From NCBI GenBank assembly GCA_004151065.3, contig NWUY0300029964.1:13877-27982 (forward strand): a stretch of 14,106 nucleotides of DNA, in the 5' to 3' direction. The notes beneath the pieces were generated by a model that saw only the letters and a list, made by a program, of their open reading frames with translations, searched no databases and was not told the DNA's origin. Below, piece after piece: positions 1-8,376 of this stretch. The position numbers were made by a program, and so were the translations under genes. Position 1 is the first letter of the stretch. Each line of letters begins with the position of its first letter. This DNA comes from Larix sibirica (taxonomy: Eukaryota; Streptophyta; Pinopsida; Pinales; Pinaceae).

Positions 1-205
1 CAGGTATCTTAGTGGCCAAAACCTAGGATATCAATAGGGAGAAATTGTGAGTGCAACTGACTCTTGAGTCAAATATCGTTAGTTGTTGGAAATGTTTCCA
101 TCCCTTTCGGAACATAACCCCAACATAATTACTTGATAACTGACTCTATCATACCTTCACTAGACAACGCCAAGTGACTTCATTACCATATAGAGGAACA
201 CATAA
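1..205. other. Left flank, no feature recognised
   Basis: All frames are interrupted by stops and no LTR end, tRNA-primer site or coding pattern is visible. It could be leader or LTR sequence of the gypsy relic that follows, because that relic reads rightward from about 206, but there is no second copy in the window to test this. Confidence 0.4.
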
Positions 206-1719
206 ATATTAGGTATTCTCTCAGACTACAAGGACTTTCTCATCTCCAAAGAGGTTTTTTCCTACTTTCTCCTCTTGGTACACAAGGGAGATACTCTAGT
301 TGGGGACATTCCTAGGCCTCGTTGTTAGGATAATATCGATGAGTACAAACCTTTCTTGACGCACTCTCCCACTTCTCCACCTCTTGGAAATCATACAACT
401 CCCTTTATCTCTCTACCTCATGGAAGAGACAGTACTTCATATCAAGCTTTTGGAGGGAATACTCCCCCATCATCTCCTCCTTCAGGACAGAGGATACCTC
501 CATTATCACCACACTCACCTCCTAGAGGGAGAAACACACATAACACTATGTTGGTACCAACCCCTAATACAAACCTTCCTTTCATTGCAATCTTAAATAT
601 CCTTGAATTAGCTAATCTAATTAATGACCCCATTTGTCATGATTCAAATTGGTTGGATATGCCCCCTAAAATTCCATTAGATATTCCAAAATTTGAAGGG
701 AAGTAGGGAGATAAACTAACAAACCATGTCATGTTATTTCACCTTTGGTGCTCCTCCAACTCCATCGTTGATGACCCTGCTCGCCTTCGACTCTTCTAGA
801 GAACTTTTGCAGGAACATGGGCCAAATGGTATGTCAATTTATCATCTGTGACTTATACCACCTTTGATCCGATTGCCACTATTTGTTCACATATTTCCAG
901 CTACCCATATGTCATGACTTAGGCATTGAAATCCTCATGGAATTTCGGCAAAACACTTCCACCCATATCGCAGATCACATCCATGAATGGTGTAGGCATC
1001 GGACATTGTGCAAAATAGAAATCTGGCCCCAATTTTTGTTGGATTGGTTTCTAAAATCACTCCAACCCATGATTGCAAAATATGTTGCAACCACCTTTCC
1101 AACAACGGAGGAAACAACCATATTTAAGACCCAACATTTCGATCTAATTTATGCACAATATAGGTATCTGTATGCCATCCTTCCAGATGCCCCTCGACAT
1201 TGTTCTTTGAACCCAATAACATCGGGAAAATCACATTCATTTGATGGGATTATTGGGACTATTTCCCATCAAGGAAATGTTCCCAAACCTATGACTTCTA
1301 TACCATCCACTATGGCGCAACACTACCCACCAGCACCACCTGTATCAGTGGCACCTGCATCTGTACCAAATCTGCTATTTGGCCAGTTATCTTATTGACC
1401 CTATAGTCTTACATAACTAAATGTTATCCAAGCACCTTTAGTATTGCCACTTCAAATAGCACCTCCCACTCTTACCTCCACATCATATAAAGCACCTTAC
1501 ACATATCTTCCCACACTTGGCTACAATCTGTATTTTCCATTTCTTGGTCCTCATGGTCCTGCCTCCATGCCTCAAATCAAGGTAAATCTAGTAAAACCTT
1601 ATCCCATGCAACAAAATCATATATTTGTGCAGTTAAACACGGATAATCCCCCAAATCCCCATAATCGTGGGAAGAAGAAAGGAAATAATAGGAAAAACCA
1701 GCAACAGGGACAAGGGGGA
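206..1719 (+). pseudogene. Gypsy gag (capsid) remnant, frameshifted
   Basis: This is the retrotransposon Gag capsid, the structural protein that would package element RNA into cytoplasmic particles. The frame with codons at position 206 is open to a TAG at 326, then runs through a Pro/Ser-rich N-terminal region to IPKFEGK, a TAG at 704, and continues as GDKLTNHVMLFHLWC with another TAG at 797-799. Around 883-895 the path moves to the next frame and continues FQLPICHDLGIEILMEFRQN, then HIADHIHEW, FLLDWFLKSLQP and the DLIYAQ helix. This spacing is that of a Retrotrans_gag domain. After a TGA at 1396-1398 and a TAA at about 1417 the same frame gives a Pro-rich stretch and the basic tract RGKKKGNNRKNQQQGQGG (about 1666-1719) that precedes the knuckle. 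No start codon can be chosen with confidence, because the N-terminus may lie upstream of 206 or have decayed. Confidence 0.85.
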
Positions 1720-2020
1720 ATCCCCCTCCCCAACAAAACCAGAGAATGGGTAACCAGAATGAGGGGGAAAGCAACCCCACCAAACAGGGTAAGAATGTCA
1801 ACCTTGGGACCAATTATCCTTGCTCCATGTGTGGAGAGTATGGAAACTACACCCACCATTTCCCATTGATACCTATGTTTCAACAAATACTTGAGGAAAA
1901 TAAGAAGGGACCAACCAAACCTCCTCAAGAACCTAATGCACCACATTCCCAACACGTTGTGTTGTAGAAACCCTTCGCTAATCAAGAGGTTGTTACTCAA
2001 AAACCAGATCCATGCCCCTA
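1720..2020 (+). pseudogene. Gag nucleocapsid: first zinc knuckle, degenerate
   Basis: This is the RNA-binding nucleocapsid part of Gag. After a shift near 1720 the third frame reads on from the basic Gln/Asn-rich tract to a knuckle at 1821-1862, CSMCGEYGNYTHHF. The family pattern is C-X2-C-X4-H-X4-C. Both Cys of the first pair are present, but the His is Asn and the last Cys is Phe (codon TTC, one base from TGC), so zinc binding is lost. The frame stops at 1965-1967 (TAG) and again near 2018. The path then shifts to frame 2 for the protease. Position and surroundings match a gypsy nucleocapsid; a host zinc-knuckle gene is unlikely given the flanking gag and protease. Confidence 0.75.
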
Positions 2021-3127
2021 GGTGATGGCACCTTTTTTAATATTTACATGAACATGAGGGAGGTCAACCTCCAGACCCGTTCCAAAGGATATGGCATGCC
2101 TGAATCCCCATAAGGGGAATATGTACCCACTACATCTAGTGGGCCTTTGCAAATACCTCTCCCAAATGGTGATCAGATTCCTCAGGTTCCAAAACCACTT
2201 CTTAGATGAACTACCCATAATTCTCACATGAAATATAGCCACAACTATAGCATCGTTGATTATTTGGCTCAATTACCTGCTTCCATGTCGACATTAAAAG
2301 TTCTTTAGTCTTTCCCTTCCCAAAAGAAAGCATTGTTTAATGCGTTAGGAACTATTGAACTTTCTGATTCACATCTTATGACCTTCGATCTGGATAAATT
2401 TGAATCATACCTACCCTCATCAATGGCTTTTCATATTCCCTTCACAATCAAGAACATTATCATTCATCGATGCATCGTCGAAGAAGGAACATTGACTTGT
2501 GTGATGTCCACTCATGTTTGGAAACATCTAGGTTCACCAGACCTAGTATGTTCATTTATCACTCTTCGCGCTTATGATGGGATGCCATCGAAACCTTTTT
2601 TTTTGTACTAGAATTTCCCCATTGATTTAGGGGAAAAAATGGTACTTTTGGATATTGGGGTATTTGATGCACAACTCGACTACAACACTTTAACAGGCCG
2701 TAGTTATATGCACGCTATGAAGGAGGTAGCCTCCTTGATTTTATGCATCATGATGTTCCCTCATAATGGGAAGATTTTCACCCTTGACCAACTCAACTAC
2801 TATGACCCGCACACCAACATAAACCCAGATAATGTCCTACCCACCATAGGATCGACTAATTCCCCCCAGTATGTTGATATTGGTATGGATATTTACAAAT
2901 ATTTTGACTTGCTGGGAAAATACTCGAGTCCTACTCTTGAGATACCAATATCTACATATGGTCTCATGTGCACTATTTTCACCTCTGAAGATAATTCACA
3001 AGTGCTCTCAACATCAACATCTATACCTCCTACTAGATGTGGCATTATCTGGACCTTGAACCCATCGGTGCAACCTTTTTTCCAAATTTGTTTCTTGTAT
3101 CCTCCCACAGAATGCAAGGAACGCTAG
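2021..3127 (+). pseudogene. Gypsy aspartic protease (retropepsin) remnant
   Basis: This is the polyprotein-processing protease. One frame (codons from 2021) runs the whole length with in-frame stops near 2111, 2207, 2309 and 2609 and ends at 3127. The pepsin-like core starts near 2400. The strand carrying the first catalytic Asp reads HRCIVEEGTLTCVM (about 2465-2506), where the D-[ST]-G or D-E-G catalytic Asp has become Glu (codon GAA at 2480). The flap and following part includes LGSPDLVCSFITLRAYDG, then AQLDYNTLTGRSYMHAM, where LTGR occupies the usual hydrophobic-hydrophobic-G-R site (about 2690-2701). The downstream MMFPHNGKIFTLDQLNYYDP is also typical of this gypsy branch. The remainder to 3127 is an unassigned linker. 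It is catalytically dead by both the Asp loss and the stops. Confidence 0.82.
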
Positions 3128-3292
3128 TAATGGCTCAACTCATGTTTCCCAGGCTCACTTTGGTAATTCCTGTATGGTACCTTACACCACCCTACCCAGA
3201 TATGGATTGAAATCCATTAACCCATTATGATTTTATCAAGATAGCACACACAGGTGCATAATTTATGACCTTCCACGAAATCAGTACTACCC
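3128..3292 (+). other. Linker between protease and second knuckle block
   Basis: Every frame has stops and no domain is visible. By position it was polyprotein linker of the gypsy relic. A frame change probably occurs here, but the decayed sequence does not show where. Confidence 0.5.
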
Positions 3293-3975
3293 ATGACTCA
3301 ACCACCACCAGTTGTCGCTAAGCCTAATGTTGGGGGCATAAAAAAACCTAAGTTGAAAGCCCCTATAGTACCAAGTACTACACCTGCACCTCACGTGATC
3401 CCACCATGTTCCCTCTGCAAGAAACAAGGACATGCCACTAACCTGTTTCCCACCTTTCCAGATCTCATAAAATTTCTTAACACCCTCGTTAGCATAACCC
3501 ATGCCCCAAATACTTTAGTAGAGGGCACACCAACTGGATCATCTACTCTGAATAATAAGATGAAGACAAATTCATTATGCACCAACCATGCGTGCACAAT
3601 ATGTTCTCAGTTTGGGCATTACACACATCACTATCCTGAACTCCTCTGATTTCAGGATGCATTAGCAACTGTTTTCCTCACACACCCCATGGTCGTAAGA
3701 TCCCCTCTTTATCATCAGGAAACAACCTTCATAAAATTTGTAACTACATATGTGCTAGTGTAGGGGCACCACCGCAGGAGGCCTTAACACTAGAAGCATC
3801 ACCACCGAATGTATCGCCACCAGTAGAACCACCCTATAGGTGTTCTCCAAACAAGAACCATACCCAGTCGCTTCCCACTGCTCTCACTTGAAGCCCGATA
3901 CATGTGCTTCACTATGAATATGCTACTCGCCCATGCATATCATGCGGGTTATTAACACACTATTTGTTTCAATGC
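3293..3975 (+). pseudogene. Three zinc knuckles downstream of the protease
   Basis: This is a second set of C-X2-C-X4-H-X4-C motifs, placed after the protease rather than in Gag. Knuckle A at 3407-3448 reads CSLCKKQGHATNLF, with the last Cys now Phe. Knuckle B at 3593-3634 reads CTICSQFGHYTHHY, with the last Cys now Tyr. Both lie in frame 2, which continues past the TGA at 3647-3649. Near 3760 the path moves to frame 1, runs through a Pro/Ala-rich stretch and a TGA near 3890, and reaches knuckle C at 3934-3975, CISCGLLTHYLFQC, which keeps all four ligands. Such knuckles bind nucleic acid in Gag. Here they sit between PR and RT, so they may be an accessory domain of this element family or the result of an ancient rearrangement. 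The repeated use of GHYTHH-like loops suggests internal duplication. Confidence 0.72.
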
Positions 3976-4339
3976 CCCATACTATGCATAGCATGAGCAG
4001 TCCTCTTAGAATAAAACTATTTGATAACCCTTCCCCCTAGGGGAAAATCCTACCCACAGTGCCTGAAGAAGAAGTTATAATTCTACCACCTAATAAAACT
4101 AATCATGTTAATATCACTAATATGTCATCCATGTTAGCAAGATCTAGTGATAACGACACACTATCATCATCTTCAGAAAACAACCTTGGCCCATTACCAA
4201 TGTTGTAGATAGAGGATAATCCTGCAATATCCCCCGCAAGAGGAGATCCTCCCCCCTCCATAAAGTCTAATTATCTATGTGGATATCCTTTGCATAACAT
4301 CATCCCTTATCAATATTCTCCTGAGCGGAGCCCCTAAAA
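3976..4339 (+). other. Acidic, serine-rich polyprotein linker remnant
   Basis: From about 4062 the third frame reads VPEEEVIILPPNKTNHVNIT, followed by a Ser-rich stretch and a TAG near 4206, then PAISPARGDPPPS. The low stop density and biased composition suggest former linker coding between knuckles and RT. No domain is recognised. The sequence just after 3975 is interrupted by stops. Confidence 0.4.
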
Positions 4340-5447
4340 TCTCCAACACCATAGATCCAACCCAAATCCACCAGTGCAGGTGGATTGATTGGCGTCTTAT
4401 TAGAATATTCCTTCTCTTCAAACGAAGAAATTTTAGAAGAAAAATTCTTCTCTTTAGTTAAAGAAATATTAGAGGCTTTGAATGATCATGAATCCCTGTG
4501 GGATGACTTCCATCACATGTCATCATTCTCCCCACGAGAGCAAATCACCAACTTACAAACGTCTCAACAATACACCATTGAGTCAAAATATTATATCCCC
4601 CCCAACCATATCGATTGGTTTAAAAACCCTACACCAGCCCCAGATGCTTTCGAAGAAGGAAACATGGCCAATATTTCACCTACCATCCAATTGAATATAT
4701 CCTCCAAGCCGAGAGTGGTCGAGAACATCTCTATAGGTGCTTCTTGTTCACCACAAGAGATATTTGATTATATAGCTCTATTTATAGAGTTTAGATATGT
4801 TCTCTCTTGGTAATACGCCAAAATGCTCGGTCTTGATCCCACTATTTTTGAACATCACGTCGAAACATGGCTGGGTGCCACCCCTATGCGACAAAAACAA
4901 AGATTGATCCATCCATCTAAATCCCCAACCATTAAATTCAAAATCGAGAAACTCCACCAAGATGGATTCATTTCCCTAATTGCTTTTACATCATGGGTAT
5001 CAAACCCTATACCCGTGAACAAGAATCAAGATACCATACGAGTATGCACCAATTTTCGTGATCTCAACCAATCTTTCCCCAAAGACATTAATTGATCAGA
5101 TAGTTGACTCATGTGCCCACCATGAAATATTATCCTTTATGGGGAACAAAACAAAACGACATTCACGACACCATGGGGAAAATTCGCATACCATGCCATG
5201 CATTTTGGCTTAAAGAATATCGACGCTACATTCCAACAAGCAATGGCATATGTTTTCAATGACTTGGCACATATTATTTTGGCCTTCCTTGACAACTTGA
5301 CAACTAAGTCAAATAAACGAAACGATCATCTCACTGATTTGTGCACCATATTTCTAAGGTGCCACAAGTATAATATATGATTGAATCCCCTAAAGTGTGT
5401 CTTTTGTGTCACAATAGGGAGTCTATTAGGGTTCATCGTTTCTCAAA
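4340..5447 (+). pseudogene. Gypsy reverse transcriptase, deleted and inactivated
   Basis: This enzyme would copy element RNA into cDNA. Frame 2 gives a pre-RT region (EALNDHESLWDDFHHMS, then WFKNPTPAPDAFEEGNMANI and SSKPRVVENISIGASCS) and crosses a TAA at 4811-4813. It then gives the RT fingers: LGLDPTIFEHHVETWLG, RQKQRLIHPSK, FTSWVSNPIPVNK and IRVCTNFRDLNQSFPKD. At 5091 a short deletion shifts to frame 3 (IDQIVDSCAHHEILSFM), and near 5140 a second deletion returns to frame 2. About fifteen to twenty residues that should carry motif A and its catalytic Asp are missing. TTPWGKFAYHAMHFGLKN follows, then the motif C box, normally [YF]xDD, which reads FLDN (5285-5296). A TGA at 5378-5380 precedes LNPLKCVFCV and LLGFIVSQKG. 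Family identity is clear; activity is impossible. Confidence 0.92.
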
Positions 5448-5841
5448 AGGGATCACTATTAATCTATGAAAAGTCCAAGTTATACTTGAACTCTCTCCTG
5501 TGAGAACACGAAGGAAGTTACAAAGAATCCAAGGTAAATCCAACTTCCTTTGATGCTTTGTCCCTGACTATGCAACTCAAGCCCATGACTCTCTTCATCT
5601 TCTCAGAAAAGATATCCCTTTTCAATGGGATGAACAAACTCGATCCTCTTTCGAGGCACTCAAACAAGCATTGGTGCCATCTCCCCTGATCTCCCCACCA
5701 TACTTCGACAAGAGTTTCGTCCTTTATATCTCAACATCATCTAGATTTATTGCTAGTGTCTTAGTTCAGAATAGCGAAGGACAAAATGAGCATGTTATTT
5801 ATTACATTAGAAAAACATTATATAATTTTTTACTACGTTAG
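5448..5841 (+). pseudogene. RT connection and truncated RNase H start
   Basis: Frame 1 from about 5449 reads the connection region with RRKLQRIQGKSNFL, a TGA in place of one residue, then CFVPDYATQAHDSLHLLRKD, IPFQWDEQTRSSFEALKQAL and SPLISPPYFDKS. An earlier TGA lies near 5464. The RNase H fold begins with FVLYISTSSRFIASVLVQ (about 5713-5766) and continues GQNEHVIYYIRKTLYN before the coding signal ends at an AT-rich repeat, with TAG at 5839-5841. The usual first catalytic Asp of RNase H is not present. This is expected for the degenerate RNase H of Tat-type elements, but it could also be decay. Later RNase H residues, integrase and chromodomain are missing. Confidence 0.8.
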
Positions 5842-5884
5842 CAAAATATAACCATGTTATTATTTACTATGTTAGCAAAATATA
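5791..5884 (+). repeat. Short imperfect tandem repeat at the pol breakpoint
   Basis: The 20-mer tactacgttagcaaaatata (5831-5850) recurs at 5865-5884 with one difference, offset 34. A related but more diverged block starts with catgttat at 5791 and again at 5853. The repeat begins inside RNase H coding sequence and continues beyond it, so the end of pol is itself the repeated material. An A-rich tract (about 5885-5911) follows. Confidence 0.75.
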
Positions 5885-5944
5885 ATAAAAAAAATAAAAA
5901 ATAAAAAAAAATCAAATCCAAAGTGTATTCTTATCTGCAAATAT

Positions 5945-6030
5945 AATTTTAAAATTGAATTGAATTGCATAAACATATAAATTTCTATCTAATTTTAAAA
6001 TTGAATTGAATTGCATATACATATAAATTT
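5945..6030 (+). repeat. Tandem 40-bp duplication, 46-bp period
   Basis: Positions 5945-5984 and 5991-6030 are 40-bp copies differing at one base, separated by ctatct. The unit contains the direct pair attgaattgaattg and is strongly AT-rich. The near identity suggests a duplication younger than the decay of the gypsy relic. Confidence 0.9.
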
Positions 6031-6902
6031 ATGTCTTGAATTTTCTTTTCAAATATATAAATAATTTAGATATATTTTATTTCGATGGTATTCAAGCATC
6101 TTCATATAATTTCCTACGCTTTGAAGTTTTTCTTAATTTCCACTACAAATTTGAGAATCTATAAAATACCATCCTATCTTTAAAAAATTTCAAGGTAAAT
6201 TTATTAGTAAAAATTTAACAAATGAATATTTAAAATCCAATGATTATCAAAACCCAGCATTCCCCGACTTGACTTAAAGAACTCCACTGGGGACTTATGT
6301 GACTAAAACCAAAAGTAATCATTCAAAGCATGACACAAAGAAAATATCAGACATGCAAAATGCTTCAACTTTCATCAAATGAAACCAACAGAGTAAATTA
6401 TATTTGTTCATAAAAAAACCCTAATGTGTGTTAAAACTATAGGAAGACACCCAAATGAAAAGACTTCAACACCGGTTATGATTTTATCACAAAAATCCAT
6501 AGTCATACCAAGGAAAGCAACACATAGCTGGAAGTTCAAGCTTGAGGAGTCCTTATATCATAGTAAGCAAGTTTGTATATAGTTGATCCGTTATGCAATG
6601 ATTTATATAGCAAATTATGTATCCCTAATACAAACTACCAAGCACATACAACGATTTGCATATAAAATATATTCTATTGCCAAAAGAAATACTGGTTCGT
6701 TGCCTCTGGGCATGCCAGCAAAACGAAAGATCGGTTCATTGGTGACTTGTACGCTATTGAGCAAATTCACATGGAAATGGCGTAGAGTCGTTAAAATCAT
6801 TCCCACTCTACGATTACTTGAGTGGGGCAGTGATTGTATAATAACTTTGACATGGACTCTTTTAAATCTCGATGGATGCTTAATAATCCTAGCCAACATT
6901 TA
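6031..6902. other. AT-rich non-coding sequence
   Basis: No coding region is supported. A frame stays open at 6583-6939 on the plus strand and another at 6615-6899 on the minus strand, but neither shows a recognisable domain or codon bias. The motif actccactggggacttatg (about 6281-6299) resembles the G-rich tract often found just before a 3' LTR in plant gypsy elements, which is weak evidence. A diverged LTR fragment is possible here but no partner copy exists in the window. Confidence 0.45.
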
Positions 6903-7017
6903 TGCTTATAAGAGTGTGGTTGACATTTCATCCTTTTAGTAGTAGATAGTTGTTATTGGTAGATAGTTGCTTATAACAGTGTGGTTGAAATATCATCCTT
7001 TTAGTGGTAGATAGTTG
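6903..7017 (+). repeat. Direct repeat, 50-bp copies with 65-bp period
   Basis: Positions 6903-6952 and 6968-7017 align over 50 bp with four substitutions. Both copies contain gtggttga and end in gatagttg. The intervening bases contain an additional ggtagatagttg, so the shorter motif occurs three times. Confidence 0.88.
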
Positions 7018-7868
7018 ATGAGATACCAAATTCCACGTGGGTGAAATGATTTTGATTTTGATGTTTTTATCTAGGTTTTGAGTGACCTTAGTTGAAAATA
7101 TACAACCTAGATCATGACTTTGATCAATGGTGATTTTTTTTTTTAAAGAATTCAAAAATGCCTTATTCTTATTTTGTATGGCCTTATCTATGATATGTTT
7201 GGGTGTTAAATATTTATATTTTAATCATCTTAATGGGAAGGTGATGCCTCTACCATTATATCCCCTCATCTTGCCTATGTCTTTTTTGGGTGGAGAATTT
7301 ACCCTATAAAAACATTGATATTGATTATAGATCTTAAATTCCTAAACTAGCATGATTTGAAATATCAAAACTTTTTATATACAAAAAAATAGTGAGTAAG
7401 CCAAAACTACCTGAAATAGTATATTATAAGAAATGTCATCATCATTCCTCTCTTCTTACAAATGAAATAAAGAGAGTGAAAGATATCCCATCTTGATCCT
7501 TATCCATCTACTCTATTTCAAGAATATAATATACGTAAAAAAAGAAGGTGAATAGTACATAACTAAACACTAATAATCTTTCAAAAAACCATTAACCAGG
7601 CATGTTGCATGTACAATGATAAGGATACTCTTTATTATTTTCAACCTTTCATGTTTGATGGCGCAAAAAGGGGTTCCATTTGCATTGAGTGTAGTGCCCC
7701 AAATAGATCACATTTGGTGAGTTAAGTATGTGCAACAATAGGTGCAAAGAACGTCGAATTTAGCGCCGACCGGTGATAAAAGCCAAAAAAACAAAAAAAA
7801 ACTTGTGTAGGCATTGCATATTGCACACCACCAAATCAAAATCAAATGCAACATGGGAGTCCCACACA
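7018..7868. other. AT-rich non-coding sequence
   Basis: No gene is supported. The stretch contains a T-run at about 7134-7144 and an A-rich run at about 7785-7801. There is a slightly more GC-rich piece around 7660-7775 (including gcgccgaccggtg) that has no recognisable function. Confidence 0.5.
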
Positions 7869-8113
7869 TATCATACCTATGTTCACTACACGATTGGAAA
7901 CTGGACTAGAAAGCTGCTCCACAAAATTCGTGGCTCGTTCAAACCTTTCCCTCCAAGCCTCCAACGCTGGAGAGAGTTAGCAACAGGGGAGGCTAGTGTG
8001 TATCATACCTCTATTCACTACATGATTGGCAACTCGACTAGAATTTTCCTCCACCAAATTCATGGCTCATTCAACCTTTCCCTCCAAGCCTCCAACACTA
8101 GAGAGAGTTAGCA
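7869..8113 (+). repeat. Tandem duplication of about 113 bp, 132-bp period
   Basis: Positions 7869-7982 and 8001-8113 align end to end from tatcatacct to agagagttagca, with about 14 substitutions and one single-base gap by eye (near 87% identity). Most differences are transitions, several at CpG or TpG. An open frame crosses both copies (7773-8111) and would encode two similar peptide units with TIHYMIGN-like segments, but there is no domain or other sign of coding. A shorter echo, gagagagttag, recurs at about 8172-8182. Confidence 0.9.
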
Positions 8114-8192
8114 GTTCAAATTTCAGCAATTCACCACTGGAGTTAGGGGTACTCCTCCAAATTCACCAATTGAGAGAGTTAGGTAAACAATT

Positions 8193-8370
8193 CAAGTTCG
8201 ATTTTCTCATTCAAGTTGGAGTATACAAGTTCGAGTTTCTCATTCAATCAACGCTTTCCCTCAAAGACACCGACGGAATTTGATCGCCTAGCATAGTCAC
8301 CAAGGGGATTTGCTCACCCATCCACCTAGGGGGGTTTCTCTCCTCCACTAATGGGATTTGCTCTCCTAGA
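8193..8370 (+). repeat. Short minisatellite-like repeats upstream of spliced gene
   Basis: A 22-bp unit starting caagttcg and ending ctcattcaa occurs at 8193-8214 and 8226-8247 with one mismatch. From about 8265 to 8368 a looser 22-30 bp unit recurs about four times. Each unit has a CAC/CAY start, a G-rich core such as ggggatttgctc, and a pyrimidine-rich end such as ctcctag. It lies immediately 5' of the first exon-like ATG at 8377. Confidence 0.6.
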
Positions 8371-8376
8371 CATGAA

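Larger units (their letters stand above)
206..5841 (+). mobile_element. Degenerate, 3'-truncated Ty3/gypsy retrotransposon (Tat-like)
   Basis: Recognisable polyprotein segments occur in order on the plus strand: gag capsid, CCHC knuckle, retropepsin, three more knuckles, reverse transcriptase, and the beginning of RNase H. Integrase, chromodomain and the 3' LTR are absent, and no 5' LTR can be shown. The coding path changes frame near 889, 1720, 2020, 3760, 4060, 4340, 5091, 5140 and 5447 and carries more than ten in-frame stops, so it is long dead. The gypsy assignment rests on gag preceding PR-RT-RNase H and on the RT/PR signatures. The Tat/Ogre-like placement is inference from the RNase H start, which reads VLYISTSSRFIASVLVQ and lacks the usual Asp, as in elements with a second RNase H. 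It ends abruptly at an AT-rich repeat, suggesting deletion or interruption of the 3' third. Confidence 0.88.

Noticed and set aside
1-355. 5' LTR and primer site of the plus-strand element
   Set aside because: No TG..CA terminus or tRNA-complementary site was found, and from 206 the sequence already reads in the gag frame.
2893-3117. Minus-strand open frame inside the protease segment
   Set aside because: It is a shadow of the plus-strand polyprotein and has no domain of its own.
3293-3649. Open frame with two zinc knuckles as an independent host gene
   Set aside because: It lies in order between gypsy protease and RT, is in line with the polyprotein path, and the frame continues past its stop with similar composition.
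6268-6310. Polypurine tract and start of a 3' LTR for the plus-strand gypsy relic
   Set aside because: Only a short ctggggac-type motif is present. There is no matching 5' LTR in the window and the pol region has already broken off 450 bp earlier.
6583-6939. 118-residue plus-strand open frame and its overlapping minus-strand frame (6615-6899)
   Set aside because: Neither has a recognisable domain, and the plus frame ends inside a tandem repeat. Chance openness is the simpler explanation.
7773-8111. 112-residue open frame encoding two similar peptide units
   Set aside because: The similarity comes from the DNA-level duplication; substitutions are not concentrated at third positions and there is no domain.
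7869-8370. Repeat cluster as a CRISPR-like array
   Set aside because: Units are imperfect, of unequal length and without unique spacers, and the sequence is plant nuclear in character.
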